Shown here: piece by piece, positions 9,811 through 18,419 of the stretch
How positions within the stretch are numbered: position 1 is the stretch's first letter
How the letters are laid out: each line of letters opens with the position of its first letter
Assembly: GCA_964501535.1 (NCBI GenBank)
Contig: CAZCSV010000001.1
Location: 806,001 to 870,000, forward strand
DNA from: FEN-1279 sp964501535
GTDB taxonomy: Bacteria > Bacteroidota > Ignavibacteria > Tepidaquicellales > Tepidaquicellaceae
Direction: 5' to 3'
Length of the DNA: 64,000 bases
The notes under the pieces: model-generated
What the model saw: only the letters and a program-made list of their open reading frames with translations
What the model was told of the DNA's origin: nothing
Databases searched by the model: none
Made by a program: the position numbers and the translations under genes

Positions 9811-10725
9811 TCATACTCCCCAGTAAAACCCGTATGCAATTACTTCATATTTATCGCCTTTTAATTGGTATAAATCGTAACCCAGTCCCTCGTAATACCC
9901 GCTTTCACCGAGAAGCTCGTATTGACCGTCTCCATTGTAATCAACCACACCAATCAGCTTGTAATAATTAAATTCCGTTTCAAACTCTACGACAGTTTTT
10001 GCAACTTTCCCTATATCATTGACTATGAAAATTCCGCTTGCATATTTATCGAATGCAATTCTTTTTCTGTATGAAACGGCATACTCGTTCCTGTCAGTAT
10101 TAAGAAAATTTGCAAAGAATACGCTGATTTCAGCAGGTTCATCCACTCCCGTTTCAGGGTCAATCACTAACTTTTTTGTATATTCCTCTAAAAAACCTGT
10201 AGTCTTTTTAAAAATCTCTCTGTCATCAACGCTCTTATTGTCAATTATACCGATATTCTTATATTTCGAACATATAAAAATATTATTATTATAATTAACT
10301 GTATCCTCTTTTATAGATTTTTTAATCCCTATTACGGGACTGAAATCATATCCCATCGGTTCATTATTCCATAATTTATATCCTGTTATTTTACCTTTAT
10401 ATACTTCCGACGGAGTTGAAACATAAAACTCTTCCCCAAGATTTATTCCCGTAAAATCCTTTTGCCACTTTTTATACTCCGTGAAATAATAATCATTATC
10501 CCTGTTTTTTCCGATATATTCCTTTACGAGGGATTCCATCGATTTTACTCTTTCATCCCAAATGTAATTCGAATCAGTAAAAGAATAATTTTCATCTATT
10601 ATAATACTTTTTTTGTCATTTTTACATAAATAAACATCGACTTTCTTTTTTTTAGGCTGAGGATACACATTTGTAGCCTCAATGAGTGAAATAATTAATA
10701 AAATAAAAATAATTAAATTTTTCAT
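9811..10725 (-). CDS. Secreted protein of unknown function with an FG-GAP-like acidic loop
   Basis: 304 residues with an N-terminal signal peptide (hydrophobic stretch up to about residue 22, then PQPKKKK). I do not recognise a family. Near the C-terminus, DYNGDGQYELLGES resembles the calcium-binding loops of integrin/FG-GAP-type repeats, a pattern also present in the lipoprotein at 12307-12849. It lies 4 bp after the OmpA-family gene and upstream of lexA on the same strand, so it may be co-transcribed with the OmpA gene. Export to the periplasm or beyond is inferred from the signal only. Confidence 0.75.
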   Translation of the reverse strand: MKNLIIFILLIISLIEATNVYPQPKKKKVDVYLCKNDKKSIIIDENYSFTDSNYIWDERVKSMESLVKEYIGKNRDNDYYFTEYKKWQKDFTGINLGEEFYVSTPSEVYKGKITGYKLWNNEPMGYDFSPVIGIKKSIKEDTVNYNNNIFICSKYKNIGIIDNKSVDDREIFKKTTGFLEEYTKKLVIDPETGVDEPAEISVFFANFLNTDRNEYAVSYRKRIAFDKYASGIFIVNDIGKVAKTVVEFETEFNYYKLIGVVDYNGDGQYELLGESGYYEGLGYDLYQLKGDKYEVIAYGFYWGV

Positions 10726-10729
10726 AATG

Positions 10730-12280
10730 TTATTTTTTTAGGATTTTAAATTCTACACGCCGGTTTTTTTGCCTTCCTTCCTCTGAATCATTTGAGTCCA
10801 CAGGAAGTGTCTCACCATAACCAATTATTGTTATGCGATTTTTCGTAATTCCTTTTGAAAACAGATAATCTGCAACTGCATATGCACGGTTTTCCGATAA
10901 TTTTTGATTGTATTCGTAAGTTCCTATATTATCTGTATGCCCCGATAACTCGATTTCCAATGTTGAATACTCGTTTAGAAATAATACAACCCTATCCAGC
11001 TCAGGAAATGATTCCGGTTTTAAATCATATTTATTAAAATCGAAAAAAACATTGTTCAATCTGACTACCTCACCGATTTCTATCGGTACAAGATACAGGT
11101 TTTTTTCTATTTCTTTATAACTCGATAATTTTTCCAGATTAATATTTTCCGAAACCGAATAGTATCCGTTTGCCCTTGCGGAATATCCGTAATTTTTTCC
11201 GTAAGGTAAAATTATTTTGTAACTGCCATCACCCGGATTCGAATTTGCAATACCTGCTTCCATACCCGATGTTAAAATTTCATATTTGATTTCGGCTTCA
11301 ATCGGTTCATTGGTTTTTGCATTTAATACTTTCCCGTATATTAATACTACAGGATTCGGTTTGACTTTTTCCGGTAATTTTACCCTGAATATATCGAGTT
11401 CTCCAAATGAATTATCCCCCGACGCGAAATATGCATAGTCGCCTTTCGCAGTTATGTAATATTCCTGGTCATCTTCTTTCGTATTGATAACTGCCCCTAA
11501 ATTTACCGGTGTCGACCAGTTCCTCCATGAATCGTCGAGCCGCTTGGACATAAATACATCGAATCCTCCGAAACCCCCGTGTCCCTTACTTTCAAAGTAT
11601 AATGTTACATCGTCCGCCGCCAGAAAAGCATCTTCATCCATTTCTTTTGTGTTTATTTCAGCGCCTAAATTCATCGGCTCTGACCAGATATTATTACTTT
11701 GTAAGAAACTCACATAAATATCACACTCTCCGTAAGAATCCGTCCTCTGCAGTCCCATAAATAGCTTTTTTCCGTCATTCGATAAATATCCCGACCAGTG
11801 ATTATTCAGATTGTAAAAATCTTTAATCAATATACCAAGAGGAAGACTCCATCCATCTTTTTTTTTATGTGATAACGAAAAGCCTTCATAATTAATTCTA
11901 CCGCTTTGATTGTATATTCCAAGCATTAACAGTGTATTACCATCAGGCGTTACCGAACAAACGGAACCTCCGTCAATCGTATTCAAAGGTTTTCCCATAT
12001 GTAGCGCTGTCGTCCACTCTCCATTTTTTTGTAAATTTGAATACCAGATATCACCAGACTCAGCAAGATTATCGGGATGTCCTTCTCTTAAAAAATACAG
12101 TGTCTTTCCGTCCGGTGATATTACGGGCCAGTGTTCCGAATATTTTGTGTTTATTCTTCTTCCCAGATTTTCTTTCTTTATTATTTGTGAAGATACAGGA
12201 AATTGTATTATGAAATTATAAATCGGAAAGAATATTAAGACAACCTGCAATAAGAATATTTTTGATTTCTTTTTAAACAT
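10730..12280 (-). CDS. PD40 / regulatory-domain / OmpA-family outer-membrane protein (PorE-like)
   Basis: 516 residues: an N-terminal signal or anchor, WD40-like PD40 beta-propeller repeats (about 40-310, e.g. ISPDGKTLYFLREG and VTPDGNTLLMLG), a carboxypeptidase-regulatory-like beta-sandwich (about 310-395) and an OmpA peptidoglycan-binding domain (about 405-516, with HTDNIGTYEYNQKLSENRA). This order is that of PorE, a T9SS component that ties the secretion machine to peptidoglycan, except that PorE has an N-terminal TPR region that I do not see here. Two T9SS cargo proteins are encoded 8-10 kb away. It could equally be one of the many paralogous PD40-OmpA proteins of this group. Confidence 0.85.
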   Translation of the reverse strand: MFKKKSKIFLLQVVLIFFPIYNFIIQFPVSSQIIKKENLGRRINTKYSEHWPVISPDGKTLYFLREGHPDNLAESGDIWYSNLQKNGEWTTALHMGKPLNTIDGGSVCSVTPDGNTLLMLGIYNQSGRINYEGFSLSHKKKDGWSLPLGILIKDFYNLNNHWSGYLSNDGKKLFMGLQRTDSYGECDIYVSFLQSNNIWSEPMNLGAEINTKEMDEDAFLAADDVTLYFESKGHGGFGGFDVFMSKRLDDSWRNWSTPVNLGAVINTKEDDQEYYITAKGDYAYFASGDNSFGELDIFRVKLPEKVKPNPVVLIYGKVLNAKTNEPIEAEIKYEILTSGMEAGIANSNPGDGSYKIILPYGKNYGYSARANGYYSVSENINLEKLSSYKEIEKNLYLVPIEIGEVVRLNNVFFDFNKYDLKPESFPELDRVVLFLNEYSTLEIELSGHTDNIGTYEYNQKLSENRAYAVADYLFSKGITKNRITIIGYGETLPVDSNDSEEGRQKNRRVEFKILKK

Positions 12281-12306
12281 TATGATTTCTTTATAAGAAA
12301 TCTTTT

Positions 12307-12849
12307 TTATGGTATAAAACTAAATTTATTATTTTCATATTTTAACCTGAAAGGTTTTTTCTTTGACGGACAACAAGCAGGATCTCCTGTAGCATATTCA
12401 TATTTTATGCAATTTATTAGATTATTTTTAATAGACTTAATTATTGCTCCGTCTAAATTATAATTCTGTAAAAATAACAATTTATTATCTGATATTTTGT
12501 AAATGACTAAACCCGAACCGGTTAAAATATTACCACCTTTCGCAACGAGTGTGTAAAATAATATTGCTTCATCGTTTCCATCTCCCGTTAAGTCTGAAAA
12601 TTTAACTTCTGTATTTCCGATTACATCAAGGTCATTTTCATAGTTTCTCTTTATCTCGTTGAATTTTTCCCTGACATCTGAAGCCGATATTTTTGAATTA
12701 TTACTTTTTAAATTACTATCACTATCCACTTTTACGGAATCCACATTTAAATCTTCTTTTTTCTGCTCTTGTTTCTTTGAACAGGAAAAAAGATAAAGAC
12801 TCAGTATGATTACTACAAAAATAAATAAACTGTTACTTAATCTTTTCAT
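12307..12849 (-). CDS. Small lipoprotein of unknown function
   Basis: 180 residues from the ATG at 12849. A lipoprotein signal ends in the lipobox L-F-S-C with Cys 23, followed by a polar lysine- and aspartate-rich linker and a compact C-terminal domain containing DLTGDGNDEAILFY, an FG-GAP-like acidic loop. A longer frame from 12906 exists but would place a long extension before the signal peptide. The chosen start overlaps the end of the upstream gene by 17 bp, suggesting coupling. A CC pair (GDPACCPSKKK) near the end is unusual. Function unknown. Confidence 0.75.
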   Translation of the reverse strand: MKRLSNSLFIFVVIILSLYLFSCSKKQEQKKEDLNVDSVKVDSDSNLKSNNSKISASDVREKFNEIKRNYENDLDVIGNTEVKFSDLTGDGNDEAILFYTLVAKGGNILTGSGLVIYKISDNKLLFLQNYNLDGAIIKSIKNNLINCIKYEYATGDPACCPSKKKPFRLKYENNKFSFIP

Positions 12850-13306
12850 AAAAATCGTAACCGCCATCTTTTGTATGCTTCTTAAAAATACCTTTAACAA
12901 AAACATTCTTATCTTTATCTTTAAATTTTAATACCACAAATTTTCCGGACATTTCATCCGAGCTGAAATTGTTACCAAAAACCGTAGGATTGGATAATTT
13001 TGTTGTTTTAACAGCTTCCTTTTCCGGTATCTGCAAGATTTGAGTGGCAAAAACTGTTTTACCGTCTTTACTTATGCTGAGTCCGAGTTGGATCAGATAT
13101 GCATCTCCTTCGCTGATTTCGTTTTGGTCATATCCCGGATAAATTAACAAATATTCTCCAGTATATTTTGATACATCATTCTGTGTATCATCATATTGTT
13201 CTATTAATTTTGCATATTTTTTTAATGTCGGAACAAACACTTTTTGTGAATATGCAGTATTCACTAAAAAGGTCGCTATAATTAAAAAAAATATTTTCGT
13301 TTTCAT
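12833..13306 (-). CDS. Small secreted protein of unknown function
   Basis: 157 residues with a clear signal peptide (MKTKIFFLIIATFLVNTAYSQ, likely cleaved after AYS). The mature part is lysine-rich with no motif I recognise. It lies 11 bp downstream of the NamZ-like gene and overlaps the lipoprotein gene that follows, so the three form a likely operon. Without a family, only periplasmic or extracellular location can be inferred. Confidence 0.7.
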   Translation of the reverse strand: MKTKIFFLIIATFLVNTAYSQKVFVPTLKKYAKLIEQYDDTQNDVSKYTGEYLLIYPGYDQNEISEGDAYLIQLGLSISKDGKTVFATQILQIPEKEAVKTTKLSNPTVFGNNFSSDEMSGKFVVLKFKDKDKNVFVKGIFKKHTKDGGYDFYEKIK

Positions 13307-13317
13307 AATATTTTAAT

Positions 13318-14544
13318 CTAATTATATAAAAGAAATTTTTTTCTGTTATTATTATACTTTTCCAATTCCTCGTTATACGAGTCCGTAATTTCCTTAAGAG
13401 TTTTATTTTCATCTATCATTACTCTCAGTTTGCTTGTACCTGCCAGCTTATCGATATAATTATTGTTAATCCACTTAAATTGCTTTGACGAAGCCCTTAA
13501 TGCATATAGTATCGCAATCGAAACCTCTACCGGTCTGAACTTTTTAAAATCGGTAATAGTTAAACTTACTCCATTGCATTCTTCGTTCATATACTTCGGT
13601 TCGAAAGACGATATTTTTTTATATGGCGTAAATTTTACCGCTTTGAAAATGACTCCTTCAAAGTGTTGAGAATTTAATATATACGCAAGCTCTTCCCCTT
13701 TACAAAATGGTGCCCCAAAAAACTGAAATGGCGTATCAGTTCCTCTTCCTTCCGAGATATTTGTTCCTTCGATAAAACACAATGCCGGATACGTTCTCGC
13801 CCCTTCTAAACTCAAAATATTTGGGGATGGATTTATCCACGGCAATTTCAGGTCTTCATAATTTGTGTCTCTTTTGTATCCTTTCATTTTTATTACCTCG
13901 AAATCAAAATCCTTGCTGGTTATGGTACTCCGTAAATAATATCCGAGTTCCCCGATTGTCATACCATACATGATGGGTGTTGGAATCATACCAACAAAAG
14001 AAGAAAAGTTTTCGTTTAACATAAATCCGTCGTAATAATCGGGATTTGCTATAGACGGTCTGTCACATATTATATATTTCTTCCCTCTCTTACTTGCATC
14101 TTTCATCGTTAAATATAAAGTCGAGGTATATGTATAATATCTTACCCCCAGTTCCTGTATATCAAAAACTATAACATCCACATTTTCTAAATCCGAATCG
14201 TCAAATGATTTGTTTTTCCCGTATAATGACACTACAGGGATATTGATTCCGGTATTTTTATATGAGTCATCAGATTCGAATCCATGCTCAGGTGTGAATA
14301 TCTTAACTACATTTACACCTTTGTTAATCAATGCCTCGAAAAAAAGTTTTCCGTTCGATAATACACCGGTTTTATTGGTGATTATACCAACATTTTTATT
14401 CTTAAATAAATCTATCTTTTCATTTAATAATATTTCATTACCTAAATTAAATTCATCTTTATTATTATCGCGGCTTTCCCCCGTTACTTCATAAGAAATT
14501 AGAAAGATTGAAAAAAAGCAAATATATTTAAATATCAGTAGCAT
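13318..14544 (-). CDS. namZ: DUF1343 family exo-beta-N-acetylmuramidase (NamZ-like)
   Basis: 408 residues with an N-terminal signal or anchor segment (about 1-22) and the DUF1343 domain. Family hallmarks include GIITNKTG (about 53-60), TPEHGF (84-89), VFDIQELGVRYYTYTSTL and YGMTIGEL. Members characterised as NamZ release terminal N-acetylmuramic acid from peptidoglycan fragments. A role in wall turnover or scavenging is inferred from that family knowledge. Next to it lie two small secreted-protein genes and, 13 bp upstream, a flippase gene. The symbol is assigned by family membership only. Confidence 0.82.
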   Translation of the reverse strand: MLLIFKYICFFSIFLISYEVTGESRDNNKDEFNLGNEILLNEKIDLFKNKNVGIITNKTGVLSNGKLFFEALINKGVNVVKIFTPEHGFESDDSYKNTGINIPVVSLYGKNKSFDDSDLENVDVIVFDIQELGVRYYTYTSTLYLTMKDASKRGKKYIICDRPSIANPDYYDGFMLNENFSSFVGMIPTPIMYGMTIGELGYYLRSTITSKDFDFEVIKMKGYKRDTNYEDLKLPWINPSPNILSLEGARTYPALCFIEGTNISEGRGTDTPFQFFGAPFCKGEELAYILNSQHFEGVIFKAVKFTPYKKISSFEPKYMNEECNGVSLTITDFKKFRPVEVSIAILYALRASSKQFKWINNNYIDKLAGTSKLRVMIDENKTLKEITDSYNEELEKYNNNRKKFLLYN

Positions 14545-14557
14545 TAAAAATATCTAT

Positions 14558-16003
14558 TTATTTCATTTTAATAATTGTTTTCACAGATTTAAAGTCAATT
14601 ATTTTTAACAAAAAGATTGAGACAGTAAACAAGATTAATAACAACACTTTTACATACCAGAATCCGTAAGGGCTTATTATTATAGAAATTATATAAAACA
14701 AAAGGAGAGAAAGAAATATTATTATAATCTTTTTATATTCGTATTTTATATAATAATATTTTTGTGCTACGATATATATACCTATCACCATCGTTATATA
14801 ACTTAATAAGGTTGCAATAGCACAACCCATCATATTGATTTTCGGTATCAGCAATATATTAAACACAATATTAATAAATGCTGCAAAACCCGTAATGTAA
14901 GGAAGATATTTTGTTTTCTTCTCTATATAAATACCTGCCATTAGATTTATGTATATACCATAAAAGAAATAACTTAATAAAATTATCGGGACTATATATA
15001 AACCTCCCCAATATGCTTTTCCTATTAAATATCCTTTAAACGGTAATTTAAACTGCGCAATGTTATCGATAAACAGCGATAAAATCAAAAATATGAATGA
15101 AGCCACAATAATAAAAATAGTCATTACTTTCGAATATATTTCTTTTGCATTTGTTTCCTTAGCATTTTGAAGAAAAAACGGCCTCCATGCAAATTCAAAC
15201 ATCGAAACGAATAACATCATCAAAATACCGAGCTTATAATTCGCCTGAAATATCCCCACAGTAGATTCGTTGGTTAAAGCGGTCAGTATTGGTCTGTTAA
15301 TCACCTGTATAATATTAGAACTGATACCGGCCGGAATATAAGGCAGTGAAAATTTGATTAATTCATTGAATAATAATTTGTTGAATGAAAATGTAATATT
15401 TTTTAGTATTACAGGTGTCAATATTAAAAACGTGAAAATTGAAGAGATCAAGTTGCTGTAAAAAACAGACTCAATTCCAAATCGAAAAACTAATAAAAAT
15501 ATTAAATTAAATACTACATTCATAATTATGTTCAGCATTTTTATCGCTGCAAATTGTTTTGGTTTATGCTGTAATCTCAAATAAGCGAAAGGTACCACTA
15601 CAATTGCATCAAAAAATAAAATCATTGCTGTATATCTTAAAAGAATATTCCTATTTACATCTATCTGAAAAAAATATGTGAAATCTGAAGAAAAAACGAA
15701 TAATATTGAGGATAATATCAATCCGTTAATAAATATTCCTAAAAAAGGATGTGAAAAATTTTCTTTTTTTGAACCAACTTCCAATGTAGATGCGAACTTG
15801 AAATAACCGGACTCGAGACCAATTGTGAAAAAAACATTCAAAATTGCTATATATGCATAGACATTCGCAATTATACCGAATTCACCCGGAAGGAATATAT
15901 TTGTATAGATTGGAACTAGCAAAAAGTTCAGGAATCTTCCGACTATTGTACTCGTCCCGTAAATCATAGTGTCCTTTGACAGCGATTTAATCTTATCCAG
16001 CAT
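14558..16003 (-). CDS. Polysaccharide/lipid-linked oligosaccharide flippase (Wzx/MOP family)
   Basis: 481 residues with about 12-14 hydrophobic helices and the MOP-superfamily start (GTSTIVGRFLNFLLVPIYT), typical of Wzx-type exporters that flip undecaprenyl-linked glycans across the inner membrane. The basic loop between the sixth and seventh helices and the length fit the family. No glycosyltransferase lies directly beside it; the nearest glycan cluster is at 49429-52703. It is separated from the upstream gene by a strong terminator (16031-16066), so it needs its own promoter or read-through. Confidence 0.85.
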   Translation of the reverse strand: MLDKIKSLSKDTMIYGTSTIVGRFLNFLLVPIYTNIFLPGEFGIIANVYAYIAILNVFFTIGLESGYFKFASTLEVGSKKENFSHPFLGIFINGLILSSILFVFSSDFTYFFQIDVNRNILLRYTAMILFFDAIVVVPFAYLRLQHKPKQFAAIKMLNIIMNVVFNLIFLLVFRFGIESVFYSNLISSIFTFLILTPVILKNITFSFNKLLFNELIKFSLPYIPAGISSNIIQVINRPILTALTNESTVGIFQANYKLGILMMLFVSMFEFAWRPFFLQNAKETNAKEIYSKVMTIFIIVASFIFLILSLFIDNIAQFKLPFKGYLIGKAYWGGLYIVPIILLSYFFYGIYINLMAGIYIEKKTKYLPYITGFAAFINIVFNILLIPKINMMGCAIATLLSYITMVIGIYIVAQKYYYIKYEYKKIIIIFLSLLLFYIISIIISPYGFWYVKVLLLILFTVSIFLLKIIDFKSVKTIIKMK

Positions 16004-16030
16004 TGTTATACTATGATTATAATATTCACT

Positions 16031-16066
16031 AAAAAAAAGGTTATTCTGAAAATACAGAATAACCTT
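16031..16066 (-). terminator. Intrinsic terminator after the 137-aa secreted-protein gene
   Basis: A perfect 12-bp inverted repeat (AAGGTTATTCTG at 16037-16048 and its complement at 16055-16066) with a 6-base loop is followed on the minus strand by a run of U residues (16036 down to 16031). It sits 33 bp after the stop of the secreted-protein gene and just before the flippase start. It is among the cleanest terminators in the window. Confidence 0.88.
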
Positions 16067-16098
16067 TTATATAAAAATATAAATAAATTAACCTAATA

Positions 16099-16512
16099 TT
16101 ACTTACTTATTATTTCAACAAGTCCGCTTGTAACAGTCTTCCCGTATTCATCCAACAAAAACACCCTGTAAATACCCGGTGTTTTGAAATTTAAATCCTT
16201 TCCTTCGAAGAATATATATTTCATATCGGGTTTTACGTTATAATTGAATTTATTGTAATACTTGAAATTACCTGTACTGCAGTCATACTTGTCGAATTGA
16301 ATCGATACACTGCTTAGACCAAGTGCGTAATCGCATTTGATCATAACTGTGAGATAGCCGGTTGTAAATCTGTCGCTTATTCCGACTTCACCGTTATCTC
16401 CGTAAGATTCACACAAATACAAAACAGGACCGTTTTGTGCATAAGTTTTTGATGTTGTTCCGAATGCAAAGAGCAAAAGAACTGCAAAAAGAAATAACGT
16501 AATTTTCCTCAT
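16099..16512 (-). CDS. Small secreted protein, paralog of the adjacent lipoprotein
   Basis: 137 residues: a signal peptide (about 1-25, ending SKTYAQ) followed by a domain shared with the gene immediately upstream. Common features are LYxCExYxxxxEVGISxRFT, a central LTVM strand, FKTPGxYRV and a terminal GLVEIISK. The pattern suggests a small beta-sandwich, but I recognise no named family. A good Shine-Dalgarno sequence (AAGGAG) lies 6 bases before the ATG. A terminator follows. Confidence 0.75.
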   Translation of the reverse strand: MRKITLFLFAVLLLFAFGTTSKTYAQNGPVLYLCESYGDNGEVGISDRFTTGYLTVMIKCDYALGLSSVSIQFDKYDCSTGNFKYYNKFNYNVKPDMKYIFFEGKDLNFKTPGIYRVFLLDEYGKTVTSGLVEIISK

Positions 16513-16555
16513 ATTTTCTCCTTAGGTCTATGACCTTTTTATTTTTATAAAAAAT

Positions 16556-17074
16556 TTATTTTGATACTACTTCTACTTCTCCGGATACTATAGGAGTTCC
16601 GTCTACTTTTTGACATACCACCCTGTATGTTCCGGGCGTCTTGAATTTAATGTTTTCGTGGTCTTCGAAATACGTATAGTCCCAGTCAGACTGAACGCTG
16701 AATGGCACCGTTTTAATAATTTTTTCGCTAATTTCATTGCCGTCTTCATCCTTGATTTTTGAAATTCTTAATTCAACCTTTCCCGTTCCTAATGTTTTAC
16801 CGGCAGGTCTCAAGTCCACCATTACTGTTAACCATCCGGGTGTAAATCTTTTGCTTACTCCAATCTCTTCACCATTCCTGTATTGTTCACAGAAATACAA
16901 TTTCCCTTCAGTAGTCTTCGTTTCCTTCTTCGTTTCTTCTTTTTTAGTTTCTTCTTTTGAATCATCCTTTACTTTTTCTTTGTCACTGTCCTTTAATTTA
17001 CTGCAAGAAAGAACCAAGGTTATTGCAATAAATATTGCAACAAAAAAGTTAAACTTACCGGTAAATTTTCCCAT
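16556..17074 (-). CDS. Lipoprotein paralogous to the following secreted protein
   Basis: 172 residues. The signal segment ends in a lipobox-like VLSC, giving an acylated cysteine. A charged linker rich in K, E and D (about 25-55) leads into a domain homologous to the 137-residue neighbour (LYFCEQYRNGEEIGVSKRFT, LTVMVDLR, FKTPGTYRVVCQ, SGEVEVVSK). One paralog is thus membrane-tethered and the other freely exported. The 43-bp gap to the next gene contains a small hairpin (AGGTC-ATA-GACCT) before that gene's ribosome-binding site. Function unknown. Confidence 0.78.
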   Translation of the reverse strand: MGKFTGKFNFFVAIFIAITLVLSCSKLKDSDKEKVKDDSKEETKKEETKKETKTTEGKLYFCEQYRNGEEIGVSKRFTPGWLTVMVDLRPAGKTLGTGKVELRISKIKDEDGNEISEKIIKTVPFSVQSDWDYTYFEDHENIKFKTPGTYRVVCQKVDGTPIVSGEVEVVSK

Positions 17075-17137
17075 TTTTCTTTTTATTTTAGTTTAATAAA
17101 AAATATTTTTGAAATTTAAAAATATAATATTATTTAT

Positions 17138-18007
17138 TCAAGTAATAAAGTTTAATGCAATATCTATTGATTTTACCGAATGAGTTATTGAACCAACCGA
17201 AATATAATCTACTCCGACTATATTATGGTATTTCGATATATTGCTCCTGTTCACTCCTCCCGATATTTCCAGCTTAAATTTCCCCTTGTTTAATTTGATT
17301 GCTTTTCTTATCTGATTAAGATCGAAATTATCCAGCATTACAATATCAACTTTCCCTTGCCCCTTGTCAAGAACGGTTTTAAACTCGTCAAGATTTTTTA
17401 CTTCGATTTCAATTTTTAGTTCCGCCTTTTTTCTGATTCTGCTAATTTTTTTTAAAACATTTTCTATTCCACCGTTTGCTTCGATATGGTTGTCCTTTAT
17501 CAGTATCATATCATATAATCCGAATCTGTGATTTTCCCCTCCGCCGATTTTCACCGCAAGTTTTTCGAATAAACGGAGGTTCGGAGTCGTTTTTCTTGTA
17601 TCTGTTATTCTGATAAATTTATTATTTAATCGTTTTTTTAAATCATACACGCTCGTTGCAATGCCGCTCATCCTTTGTAAAATGTTCAAGGCTATACGCT
17701 CGCCTTTTAATATGTTACGTGAATTTCCTTCGAGTGTGGCTAAAATAGTTTTATCTTTGAGGAAAACACCTTCCCTGATTTTTGTTTTTACTTTTATTCT
17801 ATCATCTATTATTCTAAAAACCAGCTTTAATATTTCTAGTCCTGCGATAATACCATCTTCCTTTAAAATTAATTCCGCTTTCGAAATGGAATGCGGCTTT
17901 ATAAAAAGATTTGATGTAATATCTCCTCTGCCTATATCTTCTCTAAAAGCCTGTTTTATGTATCTCTCTGCAGACCAAAAATTGAAGTATTTATAATAAT
18001 CAGTCAT
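17138..18007 (-). CDS. nadC: Nicotinate-nucleotide pyrophosphorylase (carboxylating)
   Basis: 289-residue quinolinate phosphoribosyltransferase, converting quinolinate and PRPP to nicotinate mononucleotide in de novo NAD synthesis. Family marks are EDIGRGDITSN near the N-terminus, RKTTPNLR, GGGENHRFGLYDMILIKDNH in the middle, and the C-terminal VDYISVGSITHS phosphate-binding strand. The start overlaps the end of the upstream thioesterase gene by 4 bp. No nadA or nadB lies in the window. Confidence 0.95.
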   Translation of the reverse strand: MTDYYKYFNFWSAERYIKQAFREDIGRGDITSNLFIKPHSISKAELILKEDGIIAGLEILKLVFRIIDDRIKVKTKIREGVFLKDKTILATLEGNSRNILKGERIALNILQRMSGIATSVYDLKKRLNNKFIRITDTRKTTPNLRLFEKLAVKIGGGENHRFGLYDMILIKDNHIEANGGIENVLKKISRIRKKAELKIEIEVKNLDEFKTVLDKGQGKVDIVMLDNFDLNQIRKAIKLNKGKFKLEISGGVNRSNISKYHNIVGVDYISVGSITHSVKSIDIALNFIT

Positions 18008-18405
18008 AATTTCCCTTCCAATAATTTTATAAGTTTTTGAGAAGGTCTTGAAGGTTTAAATGTGGTAATGTTTAAAAAACTGTGCTTGGTATATCCGGTT
18101 GCTATTAACCTTTCGTTGACGAATAGCTCATAATCGATTCTTATTCTCACCATCGGTTTTTCTTTTAAATATGCTTTGATAGTAATGAGTTCATCGTAAT
18201 AAGCCGGGGATATGTATTTACAATGAGTCTCTATTACCGGTAATGCAATATTGTCATTTTCCATTTCCTTGTAAGGATAACCTAATTGCCTGAGCAATTC
18301 TACCCTTCCTATTTCAAAATATTCGAGATAACGCGTGTTGCTGACTATCCCCATTTTGTCTGTATGAGCATATAAAACTCTTATGTTGTATTCTGCTGTA
18401 ACCAT
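18004..18405 (-). CDS. Acyl-CoA thioesterase, 4-hydroxybenzoyl-CoA/YbgC hotdog family
   Basis: 133-residue single hotdog domain. The motif YAHTDKMGIVSNTRYLEYFE near residue 12 contains the catalytic-type aspartate (HTDKMG) of the YbgC/FadM-like group, followed by the usual R-x-E-x-x-R region (IGRVELLRQLG). Members hydrolyse acyl-CoA or acyl-ACP thioesters in the cytosol; the substrate is not predictable. It lies 14 bp after the FAD oxidase gene and overlaps nadC by 4 bp, so the three are probably one transcript. Confidence 0.88.
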   Translation of the reverse strand: MVTAEYNIRVLYAHTDKMGIVSNTRYLEYFEIGRVELLRQLGYPYKEMENDNIALPVIETHCKYISPAYYDELITIKAYLKEKPMVRIRIDYELFVNERLIATGYTKHSFLNITTFKPSRPSQKLIKLLEGKL

Positions 18406-18419
18406 ATTGAATAATTATT

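Noticed and set aside
9762..9839. N-terminal extension of LexA starting at 9839
   Set aside because: It would overlap the upstream gene and add 26 residues not found in LexA proteins, while MENLTKKQKK is the normal start.
16513..16555. Small hairpin AGGTC-ATA-GACCT between the two paralogous secreted-protein genes
   Set aside because: Only a 5-bp stem and no U-tract on the coding strand. Mentioned with the gene but not called as a terminator or riboswitch.
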